From the NCBI GenBank assembly GCA_041394985.1, contig JAWLBI010000001.1:992001-1056000 (forward strand): a stretch of DNA of 64,000 nucleotides. The letters run 5' to 3'. This document shows positions 1 through 8,215 of the stretch, piece after piece. This DNA is from JAGLON01 sp041394985 (lineage in GTDB: Bacteria > Zixibacteria > MSB-5A5 > GN15 > JAAZOE01). How positions within the stretch are numbered: position 1 is the first letter of the stretch; every line of letters begins with the position of its first letter. Position numbers and translations under genes: made by a program. The notes under the pieces are model-generated. The model was given only the letters and a program-made list of their open reading frames with translations. It ran no database searches and was not told where the DNA came from.

Positions 1-1209
1 GCGGAAAAGCCCGGCTCGACGCATCTGGAATTGCCGGAAAACATTGCCGAAATGGATGTCAAGGATAATTGCGTTCCGCTGACGACTCGCAAAGTCCGCC
101 GTCCGGCGGCCGATTATAAAGCCATCGATCAAGCGGTTGAGATGATTAAGGCGGCGAAGAAGCCGCTCATCCTGTGCGGAAACGGCGCCATCCGCAAGCG
201 GGCCTCGAAACAGCTCAAGCTGTTTCTGGACAAAGTGAAAATCGCCGTGTGCAACACCTTCATGGGCAAAGGCGCGGCGAACTGGGATTATGACTACAAC
301 CTGTTGACAATCGGTCTCCAGTCGCGCGACCATGTGTCGTGCGCCTTCGAGGAGTCCGACCTGATTATCGCTATCGGGTATGATCTGGTCGAGTATGCTC
401 CGGCGCATTGGAATCCGCATCGCGAAAAGCGAATCATTCATATCGATTTCACCGAGGCCGAGGTGGATGAGTATTATCATCCCGAGGTCGAGATCGTGGC
501 TGACATCGCGGGCACGCTGTGGGAGCTGAATCAGCGATTCAACGGGTCCACCGAGGACAAGGGTTCATGGGCGGTCAAACATCGCAAACCGATTCTTGCC
601 GATATCCATGAATACGACGATGATACCGCCTATCCGGTCAAGCCGCAGAAGCTGATTCATGATATCCGCGCGGTCATGAGCAATGATGATATCTTAATTT
701 CGGATGTCGGCGCGCACAAGATGTGGATCGCCCGCATGTACATAACGAAGTCCCCGAATTCGTGCATTATCTCGAACGGGTTCGCATCGATGGGCATTGC
801 GCTGCCTGGAGCGATGGCGGCGAAGCTGATTTATCCCGAGCGCAAAGTATTGGCCGTGTGCGGCGATGGCGGCTTTTTGATGAATGTACAGGATCTGGAA
901 ACCGCGGTGCGGTTGAACCTGCCGGTCGTGATTATGATCTGGAACGACAACGGCTATGGGCTGATCGAGTGGAAGCAGAAAAATCATTATGGCCATTCAT
1001 TCGCCACGTCGGTGGGCAATCCCGATTTCGTGAAGCTGGCCGAATCGTTCGGGGCCGTGGGGATGCGAATCGAGAAGACCGAGGACGTGAAGAGCGGGCT
1101 GGAGAAGGCGTTCGCGATGAACAAGCCGGTGGTGGTCGAGGTCGCGGTCGATTATTCGGAAAATATTAAACTAACAGAGAAACTGGGCAAGATCGTTTGC
1201 CCGATCTGA
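1..1209 (+). CDS. Acetolactate synthase-type ThDP enzyme, 5' truncated
   Basis: The frame is open from base 1, so the N-terminus lies outside the window; the ATG/TTG codons inside are not the true start. The first residues read like the PxxVHLELPE junction of acetolactate synthases, which ends the first ThDP-binding domain. A Rossmann-like central domain follows, then the C-terminal ThDP-binding domain with GDGGF (about 862-876) and NDNGYG (about 943-960), the Mg/ThDP motif. Family role: decarboxylation of pyruvate and transfer to a second 2-oxo acid to give acetolactate. The compact C-terminus resembles the single-subunit catabolic (AlsS-like) type more than IlvB, but this is inference. The aldehyde dehydrogenase gene follows after 13 bp, so the two are probably co-transcribed and may share a 2-oxo acid/aldehyde pathway. 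Confidence 0.85.
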   Translation, partial: AEKPGSTHLELPENIAEMDVKDNCVPLTTRKVRRPAADYKAIDQAVEMIKAAKKPLILCGNGAIRKRASKQLKLFLDKVKIAVCNTFMGKGAANWDYDYNLLTIGLQSRDHVSCAFEESDLIIAIGYDLVEYAPAHWNPHREKRIIHIDFTEAEVDEYYHPEVEIVADIAGTLWELNQRFNGSTEDKGSWAVKHRKPILADIHEYDDDTAYPVKPQKLIHDIRAVMSNDDILISDVGAHKMWIARMYITKSPNSCIISNGFASMGIALPGAMAAKLIYPERKVLAVCGDGGFLMNVQDLETAVRLNLPVVIMIWNDNGYGLIEWKQKNHYGHSFATSVGNPDFVKLAESFGAVGMRIEKTEDVKSGLEKAFAMNKPVVVEVAVDYSENIKLTEKLGKIVCPI

Positions 1210-1222
1210 TGCAGGAGGCATC

Positions 1223-2647
1223 ATGGCTAAATCGTATAAAATGTACCTGGCCGGCAAATGGGTGGCGGCCAAAAATACAATTCGCGTCGAATCGCCGTAC
1301 GACGATAAACTCGTCGGCACGGTGGCATCGGCATCGAAAGCAGACTATACCAAGGCAATAGACGAGGCGCAGAAGGCGTTCGAAATCACGCGCAATCTCC
1401 CGTCCTACAAGCGCGAGCAGATTTGTCAGCAGATAGCGGACGGTATCGAGAAGAATGCCGAGAAGCTGGCGCGCATGATGTCGTTGGAAATGGGCAAGGC
1501 GATAAAAGACGCACGTGTCGAGGTTGACCGCGCTCGCAATTGTTTCCATGTCGCAGCCGAGGAGGCCAAGCGTATCGGCGGTGAAATCACCGATCTGGAC
1601 TGGGTGCCGGGCTCGGAAGAGCGAGTGGCGCTCATCCGCCGCTTCCCGGTCGGCGTCGTGGCAGGTATCTCGCCGTTTAACTTCCCGCTCAACTTGGTCG
1701 CGCACAAGCTGGCCCCGGCGTTCGCATCGGGGTGCCCGATTGTGCTCAAGCCTGCATCCAAGACGCCGATTGTGGCTCTGATGCTGGCCGAGATTATCGA
1801 CAAGAGCGACCTGCCCAAGGGCGCGCTGTCGGTGTTGCCGGGCTCGTCCAAGGAATCGACTCCGCTGATCGAGGACCCGCGCATCAAGGTGATTACGTTT
1901 ACCGGTTCGTCGCCGGTAGGCTGGTGGATCAAGGCCAACTCCGGCGATAAGCGCACGGTGCTGGAACTGGGTGGCAATGCCGGTGTCGTCGTGGCGGATG
2001 ATGCCGATGTCGATTTTGCGGTCAAGCGGCTGGTCTATGGCGCATTCGGCCAGGCGGGGCAGAGCTGTATTTCGGTGCAGCGGATTTATGTTCACGACAA
2101 GGTGTATAATTCATTCGTGACCAAGTTCCGCGCGGCCATCAAGAAGATCAAGATGGGCAATCCGCTGGATGACAAGACGGATCTCGGCCCGATGGTCGAT
2201 ATCGAATCGGCCAAGCGCACCGAGCAGTGGATCAATGAAGCCATCGACGGCGGCGCAAAGCTGCTGGCGGGCGGCAAGAGAAATAAGCGATTGCTCGAGC
2301 CCACGCTGCTTGGCGACGTCAAAGTCAATATGAATGTGTGCTCGCAGGAGGCATTCGCTCCGCTGGCCGTGCTGTTCAAGTACAAAGATTTCAAGGCGGT
2401 CATCGAGCAGGTCAACAATTCCGAGTATGGCCTGCAGGCGGGCGTGTTCACGAATCGCATCAAGGATATCTTTTATGCCTTCAAGTACATCGAGTGCGGC
2501 GGCGTGATTATCAATGATATCCCGACGTATCGCGTGGATCATATGCCGTATGGCGGCGTGAAGAAATCCGGTATGGGCCGCGAGGGCATCAAGTATGGTA
2601 TCGAGGACATGACTGAACTGAAGATGCTGGGATTAAACCTGAAATAA
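1223..2647 (+). CDS. NAD(P)-dependent aldehyde dehydrogenase
   Basis: A 474-residue ALDH of normal length. Visible motifs are the oxyanion-hole Asn in SPFNFP (N153), the general base in LELGG (E248) and the nucleophile in GQSCISVQR (C282). It oxidises an aldehyde to an acid, or to a thioester, with NAD(P) in the cytoplasm. The GQSCISVQRIYV stretch resembles the lactaldehyde/non-phosphorylating GAPDH-like branch, but the substrate cannot be read from sequence. The ATG is preceded by GGAGG at a good distance. It lies 13 bp downstream of the acetolactate-synthase-type gene and is followed by two stem-loop terminators, which end this operon. Confidence 0.92.
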   Translation: MAKSYKMYLAGKWVAAKNTIRVESPYDDKLVGTVASASKADYTKAIDEAQKAFEITRNLPSYKREQICQQIADGIEKNAEKLARMMSLEMGKAIKDARVEVDRARNCFHVAAEEAKRIGGEITDLDWVPGSEERVALIRRFPVGVVAGISPFNFPLNLVAHKLAPAFASGCPIVLKPASKTPIVALMLAEIIDKSDLPKGALSVLPGSSKESTPLIEDPRIKVITFTGSSPVGWWIKANSGDKRTVLELGGNAGVVVADDADVDFAVKRLVYGAFGQAGQSCISVQRIYVHDKVYNSFVTKFRAAIKKIKMGNPLDDKTDLGPMVDIESAKRTEQWINEAIDGGAKLLAGGKRNKRLLEPTLLGDVKVNMNVCSQEAFAPLAVLFKYKDFKAVIEQVNNSEYGLQAGVFTNRIKDIFYAFKYIECGGVIINDIPTYRVDHMPYGGVKKSGMGREGIKYGIEDMTELKMLGLNLK

Positions 2648-2667
2648 GGGGGGCTTAACCCCCTTTT
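2648..2667 (+). terminator. Rho-independent terminator after the ALDH gene
   Basis: A GGGGG stem (2648-2652) pairs with CCCCC (2659-2663) and is followed by four T. It starts one base after the stop codon. The stem and T-run are short, so it may act together with the stronger hairpin at 2741. Confidence 0.55.
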
Positions 2668-2740
2668 CGGCTGTCGCGCGGAATATCTAACGCCTTGATA
2701 TAAAAATGTCTTTCCGGCGCAGGCGCAAATCCAGACGTAG

Positions 2741-2774
2741 GGCAGGTTTCCAAAAGAAACCTGCCTTTTTATTT
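2741..2774 (+). terminator. Strong intrinsic terminator hairpin
   Basis: GGCAGGTTTC (2741-2750) pairs perfectly with GAAACCTGCC (2756-2765) around a 5-nt loop, followed by TTTTTATTT. It lies about 95 bp after the ALDH stop and probably acts as a second terminator for that operon. Confidence 0.75.
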
Positions 2775-2833
2775 CTTACTTGTGCGCCAAAGCTTGCAAC
2801 AACCACACGCGCAAAAAGGCTATTTATGGTAAG

Positions 2834-2869
2834 GGTCATCGCGAGCCCTTCTTAGGGCGTCGCGATCTC
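2834..2869 (+). repeat. Dispersed palindromic repeat, copy 1
   Basis: A 36-bp element beginning GGTCATCGCGAGCC and ending GCGTCGCGATCTC. The same element occurs in inverse orientation at 19949-19984 with two differences. Each copy is an imperfect palindrome (ATCGCGA against TCGCGAT). It resembles the REP-like 'GTCATTGCGAG...GCAATCTC' elements found between genes in many bacteria. Confidence 0.75.
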
Positions 2870-2960
2870 TGGATGTATGTTTTTGCGCGGGAACCCACCC
2901 TTTTTTGCAAAGCCAAAAAAGGATGGGCCACCGGACCTATTGGCGGATGAGCTATAGCAA

Positions 2961-3590
2961 TTACTCAAAATTGGAAAGTTGATGATTCAGTCCCATACAT
3001 GCTCCACTTAATAATTCACATGTATTCTTGAGTATTAAAGCAAATCTATAAATGTCAAAATTGATACTTTTATTGATTGGTGTTTCGCGCGTCTTCTTTG
3101 TAAATGGATATCTAAACGTTGTGGAACTCATATCAACTTTGGATAACTCAAGAATAACTTGAGGGAGTTCAATAGTCTCATTTTTCAATTGTATAATTGG
3201 CGGCCATTCCCAACTCGCCATTCTGCAAATTGATTTCAATTCCGGGACAAACCACTCAAGCTTGTGATTAAAACTAAACAGATCGGTCGGTATTTTAGAA
3301 TTGGATTTCAACGCATCGATACATTTGCCATAGATAAAAATACCTTTCAAATACAACTCAACGGCATGTCGATATAAAAACATGATCGGAAGTGTACTGA
3401 AGTCGTTATAACCCTTGCGCGTAGATTTGTGTTGAGCCAATATCCATGCAGCATAACTATATTCGTCGGCGAATTGTTCAAACATAAATATACTGTCATC
3501 TAGATACTTTAAATTTACGTTAAGTTTATAGTTGGGATTTGGCTTGAATAATACAGATTTTGACAGATCTAAATCATTGATATGCGACAT
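2961..3590 (-). CDS. Unknown AT-rich protein, possibly HEPN-like helical
   Basis: A 209-residue protein I cannot assign. It is visibly more AT-rich than its neighbours, which suggests a different origin. The centre carries FLYRHAVELYLKGIF, an 'RHxxELxLK' helix seen in several small helical families of uncertain function, some of them HEPN-like. There is no signal peptide and no clear membrane segment. The ATG has no Shine-Dalgarno sequence. A TTGACT-N16-TAAATT promoter ends 6 nt upstream, so the message may be leaderless. It sits alone between repeat-rich spacers. A solitary orphan or a remnant of an acquired module are both possible. Confidence 0.7.
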   Translation of the reverse strand: MSHINDLDLSKSVLFKPNPNYKLNVNLKYLDDSIFMFEQFADEYSYAAWILAQHKSTRKGYNDFSTLPIMFLYRHAVELYLKGIFIYGKCIDALKSNSKIPTDLFSFNHKLEWFVPELKSICRMASWEWPPIIQLKNETIELPQVILELSKVDMSSTTFRYPFTKKTRETPINKSINFDIYRFALILKNTCELLSGACMGLNHQLSNFE

Positions 3591-3596
3591 ATATTC

Positions 3597-3624
3597 AATT
3601 TAACGTGATAACTATGTTAGTCAA
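3597..3624 (-). promoter_or_regulatory. Candidate promoter for the AT-rich unknown gene
   Basis: On the minus strand, TTGACT (3619-3624), a 16-nt spacer and TAAATT (3597-3602). Only 6 nt separate the -10 from the ATG at 3590, so transcription would start at or next to the start codon. Confidence 0.45.
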
Positions 3625-3727
3625 GACAAATCGATAATTAGACAATCATTAGCTGTAGGGTAGGAGCCTTGCGTTCCTGCAATCGCGCGGAGCGCAGGGA
3701 ACACACCCCGTCCGCCTGGGCGGAGCA

Positions 3728-3743
3728 CCCCTCTCAAGAGGGG
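3728..3743. repeat. Small hairpin CCCCTC/GAGGGG
   Basis: CCCCTC and GAGGGG pair around a TCAA loop, next to a second small inverted repeat (CCGCC/GGCGG, just upstream) in the spacer between two minus-strand genes. There is no T-run on either side; the role is unclear. Confidence 0.4.
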
Positions 3744-3761
3744 ACGATGAATCTATCTACT

Positions 3762-3787
3762 CTACACTACACTACACTACACTACAC
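3762..3787. repeat. Pentanucleotide tandem repeat (ACTAC)n
   Basis: About five copies of ACTAC. The repeat runs into the last codons of the Rieske-like gene and contains its stop (TAG at 3784-3782 on the minus strand). Confidence 0.9.
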
Positions 3788-4210
3788 AATCTTTATTGTC
3801 AGTTTCCCGTCTGCGAAGTCGACCGGGTAGGTTGTGATGTCGGATAGCTTTTCATTATTCAGTATTTTTCCTGAATAATCATAAGTCGATTTGCCGATTG
3901 AGCAGCACTGCACCGTGTGCGTACCCGGTACCGGATCGAGCCTCCGTTTGGCGTGTGCGCAGTGATTGGCGAAGGCGTGATATTCATTATCCTCGCCATA
4001 GATGACCAGAACCCGATTGGGGAGGTTGTCGCCCTCGATGCGCAGTGCGCCGTTGATGGGATCGAGCTCCTTGGCCTTACTCAAATCAACCGTAATGACA
4101 CCATCGGCATATGACCAGCAGTCGGGATTTTGCGGCAGTTCCGTCGCACACTTGCCGAACAGGCGCTGGAAGAAGCCGCGCTTGAGATATTTTATTTCCT
4201 GCTTACTCAT
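3782..4210 (-). CDS. Rieske-like domain protein with incomplete ligand set
   Basis: A 142-residue protein. I chose the ATG at 4210 because the frame upstream of it overlaps another gene and has no family character; this start overlaps the stop of the upstream gene by 8 nt (ATGAGTAA), a typical coupling. Residues 62-142 have the Rieske-ferredoxin layout: NHCAHAKRRLD supplies Cys84 and His86, and VQCCSIGKSTYDYSG aligns with the usual CPxHGxxFDxxTG. The second His is absent: Cys102/Cys103 are present but the His position is Ile or Gly. It may bind another cluster type, or none. No signal peptide is visible. It is co-transcribed with the exported repeat protein. Confidence 0.7.
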   Translation of the reverse strand: MSKQEIKYLKRGFFQRLFGKCATELPQNPDCWSYADGVITVDLSKAKELDPINGALRIEGDNLPNRVLVIYGEDNEYHAFANHCAHAKRRLDPVPGTHTVQCCSIGKSTYDYSGKILNNEKLSDITTYPVDFADGKLTIKIV

Positions 4211-6347
4211 CGAATACCTCCAGTTCCGGAATGCGACCGGTGTCGGCATCGATACCGATGCCGAAATTGTTATAGCCATAGTGCTCGTCGTCTTTATCCA
4301 GCGTCCGCCAGATAGAGTCATTGGTGTACTTTTCGGCCGCGGCGGCATTGTCGCCGTCGACTTCTATGTATTGGTCGGTGCCTTCGGCGTCGATAAATAT
4401 GCCGGCCGATTTCGCCTCGTAGCTGTAGGTGTGCAGTTCGGACGGTTTGTCGAATCCGTCGCGATAGGATGCCGCGCCGAACCCCTGCTGGCCCTTGTTA
4501 TAGGTATATGAATCCGCGCCGCCCATGTCGAAGAAGAATGCGAACGAGCGAATCTGGGCGAGGCCGTAGGAAATAATTTTGGCCTCGTATTCGTCGTTGC
4601 CGGCGCGGTCGATGAACAGCGCATTGGTGAAATCCCAGCCGAATCCGAGAGCGGCTCCGGCTGTCTCATACAGGAGGTGCTTGTCGTTGCCTGCCTCATC
4701 GACTAAGACGCCGTTGCAGAAATGCGCGCCGGACGCCTGAGTGAAGTAAACCGATTGGTAGATGTCATCGCCCTCGCCGTCATAGCAGATACCGGTGCCG
4801 AACCAGTAGCCGCATCCGAGCGACCAGTTGCCGGAGATATAGGTGTCGTTGCCGGAGATGTCGACGATCGCACCGAGGCCTCCGGCCCATGAGTGGCCAT
4901 CGGCACCGTCACCGCGGCGGCCGAATCCGGCGCCCTGGGCGTTGTTGACATTGATCGTAAATTCGCTGTGATAGTCGCCGCGATTGACGACCTCGGCCGA
5001 TGGTTCGGCCTTGTAGACATCGTCGCCGGAGAAATCGGCGAGACACCCGATCCCGCCGCCGATTCCGCCCATTCCCTGGCCGTCGCCGTAGATGTAATAT
5101 TTGTCATCGCCCGCGCAATCGATGGCCAGCCCGATACCGAAATAGCCGCAGCCTTGTGCGGAGGTTTCGGCTTTGTAATCGTCGACTCCTTCTTTATCGA
5201 AGAGGACGCCGAGGCCGAAAAATCCTGCGCCCTGCGTCAGAACTTTGCCCTGATAGCGGTCGGAGCCGTTCGCATCGTAGAGTAGGCCAATGCCGAGGAT
5301 ACCTGCGCCGCATGAGGGAAATTCGAGTTTGTCATTGGTATAGGTGTCGTTTCCATCGAGGTCGATGGCGACTGAGATACCGCGATCGGGACGAGATGTC
5401 GCGCCGACCGGGCCGGTGTAGGTATCGTCTCCACCGAAATCGATAAGCAATAGGCAGTCCGAGCCATCGTTCGCATTGTCATTCGTGCCCGAAAGGACGA
5501 TGCGGCCGTAGGGAGTCGGGAAGTCGAATGTGAAGTCCTCGGGCACTTCGATGCGATAAGATTCGACGGCTTTTTCGAACTTTTCGGCCGCCTCGGTGAT
5601 TTTCAACCCGGCATAAAAGAGCGACTCGAAATCGATTGTTTTGGCGGCATCGTCAATTGCGGGGTAATAGACCTGCCCGTCGCCCTGGGTATCGGCGATA
5701 TCGCGGATGGAGAATATTTTTTCCCGGACGCCATGAGGAACATTGCGCAATGCGATGTCGCGCCACTGGAGCGCCTCGCGGATATTTTCTACCAGCATAG
5801 CCAGCGGTTGTCTGATTTCCAGCGGCAGGGCGGCGGTTTGTTCGGCGATGTCTTTTTTCAAATCCGGCCAGTCAGCTTTTTTACCGAAGGTGATGAATTC
5901 GGTTTTTTGGCCGGCCGCGATGTACAGGTTTTCGATAGCCTGGATAAACGGGATTTCGCCGTCGGGGGCGTCAATCGTGTTCGCACCGTAGACTCGCAGC
6001 CCGCCCAGTTTGCGCTCGATGCCGAGGAAATACGTGAGTCGATAGAGATTGTTGTCGAGGCTGTCGAGATATTCCGGCGAACAGAATTTGCGAGCGGCTC
6101 CGGCGAATGATTTTGTATAGTCGTAGAGTTTGAGCGGTTCGGCGAACAGGTCATCGAACGATTTGAGTTTGTAGGGAATATCGGTCGGGAAGCGGATCCA
6201 ATAGCCTTTGGGGGTATAGCCGAGGTCGGTGCGTGCGAATCCGATGGAATCGAGCGCTTGAGACAAAAGATCGGGTGGTTCCTGAGCCTCAAGCAGGCCG
6301 GCTGATATAATTATTACACAACAAACGGTTACAATGCGAAAAAACAT
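4203..6347 (-). CDS. Exported protein with twelve D-x2-G-x-D-x-Y repeats
   Basis: A 714-residue protein with a signal peptide (about 1-21). Residues 22-290 form a helical, Glu/Lys-rich N-terminal part I do not recognise. From residue 300 to 660 a motif of hydrophobic-D-x2-G-x-D-x-Y recurs twelve times, at 302, 328, 357, 383, 409, 437, 495, 522, 549 (ends in His), 579, 606 and 652, separated mostly by 18-31 residues rich in QGxGxxGxG. This suggests a solenoid or beta-helix with an acidic turn on each rung, perhaps metal-binding. AGGAGG precedes the ATG. The Rieske-like gene overlaps its stop codon. Function unknown; probably periplasmic or on the cell surface. Confidence 0.85.
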   Translation of the reverse strand: MFFRIVTVCCVIIISAGLLEAQEPPDLLSQALDSIGFARTDLGYTPKGYWIRFPTDIPYKLKSFDDLFAEPLKLYDYTKSFAGAARKFCSPEYLDSLDNNLYRLTYFLGIERKLGGLRVYGANTIDAPDGEIPFIQAIENLYIAAGQKTEFITFGKKADWPDLKKDIAEQTAALPLEIRQPLAMLVENIREALQWRDIALRNVPHGVREKIFSIRDIADTQGDGQVYYPAIDDAAKTIDFESLFYAGLKITEAAEKFEKAVESYRIEVPEDFTFDFPTPYGRIVLSGTNDNANDGSDCLLLIDFGGDDTYTGPVGATSRPDRGISVAIDLDGNDTYTNDKLEFPSCGAGILGIGLLYDANGSDRYQGKVLTQGAGFFGLGVLFDKEGVDDYKAETSAQGCGYFGIGLAIDCAGDDKYYIYGDGQGMGGIGGGIGCLADFSGDDVYKAEPSAEVVNRGDYHSEFTINVNNAQGAGFGRRGDGADGHSWAGGLGAIVDISGNDTYISGNWSLGCGYWFGTGICYDGEGDDIYQSVYFTQASGAHFCNGVLVDEAGNDKHLLYETAGAALGFGWDFTNALFIDRAGNDEYEAKIISYGLAQIRSFAFFFDMGGADSYTYNKGQQGFGAASYRDGFDKPSELHTYSYEAKSAGIFIDAEGTDQYIEVDGDNAAAAEKYTNDSIWRTLDKDDEHYGYNNFGIGIDADTGRIPELEVFDE

Positions 6348-6475
6348 AGCGCCTCCTGATGAAATTCCGGTATCACCATAGCGATGAGGCCGAAAAAAAT
6401 CTATAAAAATATGTTAAAAAACTACTTGCGTTAGAATATTGAGCACTGTTTTTTTAAGCGAAATAGGGATGCAGG

Positions 6476-6556
6476 ATGAAAAGGCTGACGTTAATAACGA
6501 TTGCGATGCTTGCAGTTGCATTGATTTTTGTCGTCGCATATCGAATCGGCACATAG
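6476..6556 (+). CDS. Possible 26-residue membrane peptide
   Basis: An ATG preceded by a GCAGG-like site opens a 26-codon frame. Its translation starts MKRLTLITIAMLA and continues as one hydrophobic segment ending in YRIGT: a basic start, one membrane helix and a short tail. This is typical of small membrane proteins, but a frame this short could be chance. It lies upstream of the outer-membrane protein gene. No known family. Confidence 0.3.
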   Translation: MKRLTLITIAMLAVALIFVVAYRIGT

Positions 6557-6616
6557 GGACACGAGATACGAGAAAACAGGACTGATTTTGTGGATTTACT
6601 CAATCGTGTTGAGTGA

Positions 6617-6645
6617 TTGTCAAGCGAAAAAATAATTAGTTTATT
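6617..6645 (+). promoter_or_regulatory. Candidate promoter upstream of the beta-barrel gene
   Basis: TTGTCA (6617-6622), a 17-nt spacer and TTTATT (6640-6645), set in A/T tracts that resemble an UP-rich region. Weak -10, so tentative. Confidence 0.3.
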
Positions 6646-6791
6646 TTTTTTCATATTTTGCTTGCATCACGCCGCAGAAACGGTAATTTGTGCATCGAAT
6701 TTTGATGCAACACGGATAAGCAGGATAGCGTAGGAAAAATAAATTCAGGGGTTGGTTTTACCGTATCAGGGATTTTGGGTAGAACACTACA

Positions 6792-6813
6792 AGGAGGAGC
6801 GCATATGGTCTAA
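6792..6813 (+). promoter_or_regulatory. Strong Shine-Dalgarno with two-codon frame (ATG GTC TAA)
   Basis: AAGGAGG is followed at normal spacing by ATG GTC TAA (6805-6813), 126 nt before the start of the outer-membrane protein. A near-perfect ribosome-binding site feeding a two-codon frame could hold ribosomes on the leader and influence downstream expression, or could be what remains of a decayed gene. Confidence 0.4.
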
Positions 6814-6939
6814 AGCTCACGGTTTTTCCCACTACATGATTAGGTAAGATTTTGGCTGGGATAACAAACCGTTTTCCAATTTTGAAAATAAACAGGAAAA
6901 TTACCAATATATCGTGAACTTCTTAACAAAGGAAGAGCA

Positions 6940-8142
6940 ATGAAGAAAACGTTAATTCTGACCGTGCTGGTTGCCTTTTTACTCGGCAGCTTCGCATTCG
7001 CTACTGAAACCCGCGTTGCGACGATGGGTTATGTCAACAACATCGTGAAAGACGATGCCAACATCTGGATGTATCCGTCAACGATCAACTACTACCCGAA
7101 TCAGTTCGGCGCCGAATTCGATGGCAATGACTTTTATGAAGCCGGTGCGCATTTCCGCTTCAACGAAGACAATCCGTGGGTTCTGGGTGCGTATTTCTCG
7201 ACCGATGACTACTATCACAGCATCCTGGACTATTATTATGCGACCAAGGCTGTCAGCCCGTATGCTGACCAGCGCATTCACCTGTTCTATGGCCGTAACC
7301 TGAACGAAATGCCGTTTGCGGTTGCCATCGGTTATTATGCCGACAGCTACAAGAACGAAGATACCACGACGGCCAACAACGAAGAGACTTCACTGAAGCG
7401 CTTCGAAATCGGCTTCGGTCTTTCTCCGATGCAGGGCAAGCTGGATCTCGGTCTGGGTATTTCCATGACGACCTGGACGGACAAAGATTATTATAATGGC
7501 ACCGTCGGTGTCGTCGACATGACCAAACCGAAAGGCAATATGGAATTTGCGTTGACCGGTCGTTACTGGATGGATCCGATCGGCAAGGCCGTCTTTGTTC
7601 CCCATGGCGCCTTGTACTATGAAAAGCAGGGTATTGAGCTGTATGGCTATAATGGTACTGCCTGGGTCCTCGGCTCGACGATTACCGATAAGGAATTCGT
7701 CATTGACCTCGGTCTCGGTATGAACTACGAAGCCAGCGAAGACGTCCTGCTCGTCACCGATTTCGGTATTATGCTCGAAAGCTACAAAACCGAAGTCGAT
7801 TATGCCGATGCAGCCGCCACCGACACGGAATCCAAGGACAAATACACCACGCTGCCATATTTCAAAATCGGTATTGACGCGAAGGTCTTCAAGTGGATGG
7901 ATCTCCGTGCCGGCGTCAGCAGCTACTGGGTGAGCGAAACCTGGGAACCGAACGATGTCACGAAACGCAAATGGGGCTGGGGCGCCAATGACACCTATTT
8001 CGGTCTTGGCTTCCACTGGGGCGACCTCGAACTGGACGCTTGGGTTGATACCGATTTCGTCGAAAACGGCCCGTATTTCATCTCTGGTGACGAAACCAGC
8101 AGCATGTTCGAGCGTGTCAGCTTGACCTACTATTTCGACTAA
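6940..8142 (+). CDS. Outer-membrane beta-barrel (porin-like) protein
   Basis: A 400-residue protein with a clear signal peptide (about 1-21, cleaved after AFA). The mature part is a run of alternating hydrophobic and aromatic strands with Gly-rich and acidic turns, and it ends in VSLTYYFD, close to the terminal-aromatic signal recognised by the BAM machinery. No specific porin family is identifiable. AGGAAGAG precedes the ATG. Codon choice looks strongly biased, and a strong terminator follows, consistent with a highly expressed, monocistronic envelope protein. The long leader carries possible regulatory elements. Confidence 0.85.
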   Translation: MKKTLILTVLVAFLLGSFAFATETRVATMGYVNNIVKDDANIWMYPSTINYYPNQFGAEFDGNDFYEAGAHFRFNEDNPWVLGAYFSTDDYYHSILDYYYATKAVSPYADQRIHLFYGRNLNEMPFAVAIGYYADSYKNEDTTTANNEETSLKRFEIGFGLSPMQGKLDLGLGISMTTWTDKDYYNGTVGVVDMTKPKGNMEFALTGRYWMDPIGKAVFVPHGALYYEKQGIELYGYNGTAWVLGSTITDKEFVIDLGLGMNYEASEDVLLVTDFGIMLESYKTEVDYADAAATDTESKDKYTTLPYFKIGIDAKVFKWMDLRAGVSSYWVSETWEPNDVTKRKWGWGANDTYFGLGFHWGDLELDAWVDTDFVENGPYFISGDETSSMFERVSLTYYFD

Positions 8143-8174
8143 GTCGATGATTGAAATATCTCTTTGATTTCAGA

Positions 8175-8205
8175 AACCCCGCTGAGTACTCGGCGGGGTT
8201 TTTTT
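8175..8205 (+). terminator. Intrinsic terminator of the beta-barrel gene
   Basis: AACCCCGC (8175-8182) pairs with GCGGGGTT (8193-8200), followed by a run of T. It lies 32 bp after the stop codon. Confidence 0.85.
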
Positions 8206-8215
8206 GTGGTCTTTT

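Larger units (their letters stand above)
2648..2960. other. Non-coding stretch with terminators and repeats
   Basis: No coding signal. It holds the terminator at 2648, a strong hairpin at 2741-2774, one copy of a dispersed palindromic repeat (2834-2869) and an imperfect inverted repeat at 2894-2927 (CCCACCC and six T against six A and GGATGGG). The density of palindromes suggests an extragenic repeat landing site. Confidence 0.6.
6348..6939. other. Intergenic region and long leader of the beta-barrel gene
   Basis: AT-rich spacer between divergent genes. It contains a possible 26-residue reading frame (6476-6556), a candidate promoter (6617-6645), and a two-codon frame with a strong ribosome-binding site (6792-6813). 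The distance from that promoter to the next gene would give a leader of nearly 290 nt. Nothing else is recognised. Confidence 0.5.

Noticed and set aside
3762..3787. (ACTAC)n repeat as a phase-variation switch
   Set aside because: The stop codon of the Rieske-like gene lies in the first unit, so slippage would not change the protein.
6454..6654. Minus-strand frame of 66 codons in the porin upstream region
   Set aside because: No ribosome-binding site; composition follows the AT-rich spacer.
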